64,000 nt of DNA, from assembly GCA_963920765.1 (NCBI GenBank), contig OY987246.1, forward strand, positions 24,871,167-24,935,166, read 5' to 3'. Position 1 is the stretch's first letter. Each line of letters opens with the position of its first letter. This document shows positions 63,797 to 64,000 of this stretch, piece after piece. Below the pieces are notes generated by a model that did not search any database, was not told the DNA's origin, and was given only the letters and a program-made list of their open reading frames with translations. The position numbers and the translations under genes were made by a program. Source of the stretch: Ulota crispa. Lineage: Eukaryota > Streptophyta > Bryopsida > Orthotrichales > Orthotrichaceae.

Positions 63797-64000
63797 TTGG
63801 CAAAAATGATGATGTGTAGCCTCGAAGAAGTGTGCACGGTGCTGCTCTCTTTTGAATTATTGTTCACGCATTTGCAAAGGCCCAATATGCCACATTTAAC
63901 TAGGACTATCAGAAGGCCTTCCGCAGTAATAACCATGAAACTGTTTTGGTTTGCAAAATATTAATACATGCAAAACAATGAGAAGGATGTCTTAATAGAA
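63797..64000. other. Terminal flank, no feature recognised
   Basis: Short mixed sequence to the window edge. No ORF or repeat was identified. Confidence 0.4.

Overview
The window looks like low-density nuclear DNA of a land plant. It carries a plant-type CDKA kinase with the PSTAIRE helix, a plant-type Mediator subunit 18, a plant-style membrane protein with an acidic tryptophan-rich tail, and a plant-type short-chain dehydrogenase. All four have several GT-AG introns. Stowaway, CACTA and Mutator-like repeats surround them. The lineage cannot be fixed from this sequence. The CDKA wording (for example RDRITNE) recalls mosses or lycophytes, but that is only an impression.

Layout. 1-5650 is AT-rich repeat DNA. 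5948-9470 (+) is MED18 in five exons, with one in-frame stop in exon 2. 9971-37000 is about 27 kb of nested repeats with no gene I can name. It includes a 5.1 kb CACTA element (21545-26636), a multi-unit foldback (19705-20905), a Stowaway MITE and many elements with TTAA-CCCCTAAA ends. 38093-40812 (+) is an intact CDKA gene of 294 codons in eight coding exons. 41441-46760 is a stack of TTAA elements inside one another, followed by a dead Tc1-like transposase. 47993-51560 is repeat and palindrome DNA. 52269-55110 (+) is a type I membrane protein in five exons. 57369-60481 (-) is a short-chain dehydrogenase/reductase in four exons. 60940-64000 returns to repeats, including a GC-rich block and another TTAA element.

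The genes are unrelated housekeeping or metabolic loci and show no operon-like or cluster logic. The most interesting signal is the repeat system. About fifteen non-autonomous elements, from about 80 bp to 1.8 kb, share the terminus TTAA-CCCCTAAA(T/G)GCC although many have unrelated interiors. Two of them inserted into the arm of an older palindromic element. The intact opposite arm preserves the empty site, so TTAA target duplication can be read directly from this window. That is the signature of a piggyBac-type transposase, which is unexpected in a plant. Other points for follow-up are a Thr14-to-Met change in CDKA, the MED18 nonsense codon, and a missing AG at the expected acceptor of the dehydrogenase's second intron.
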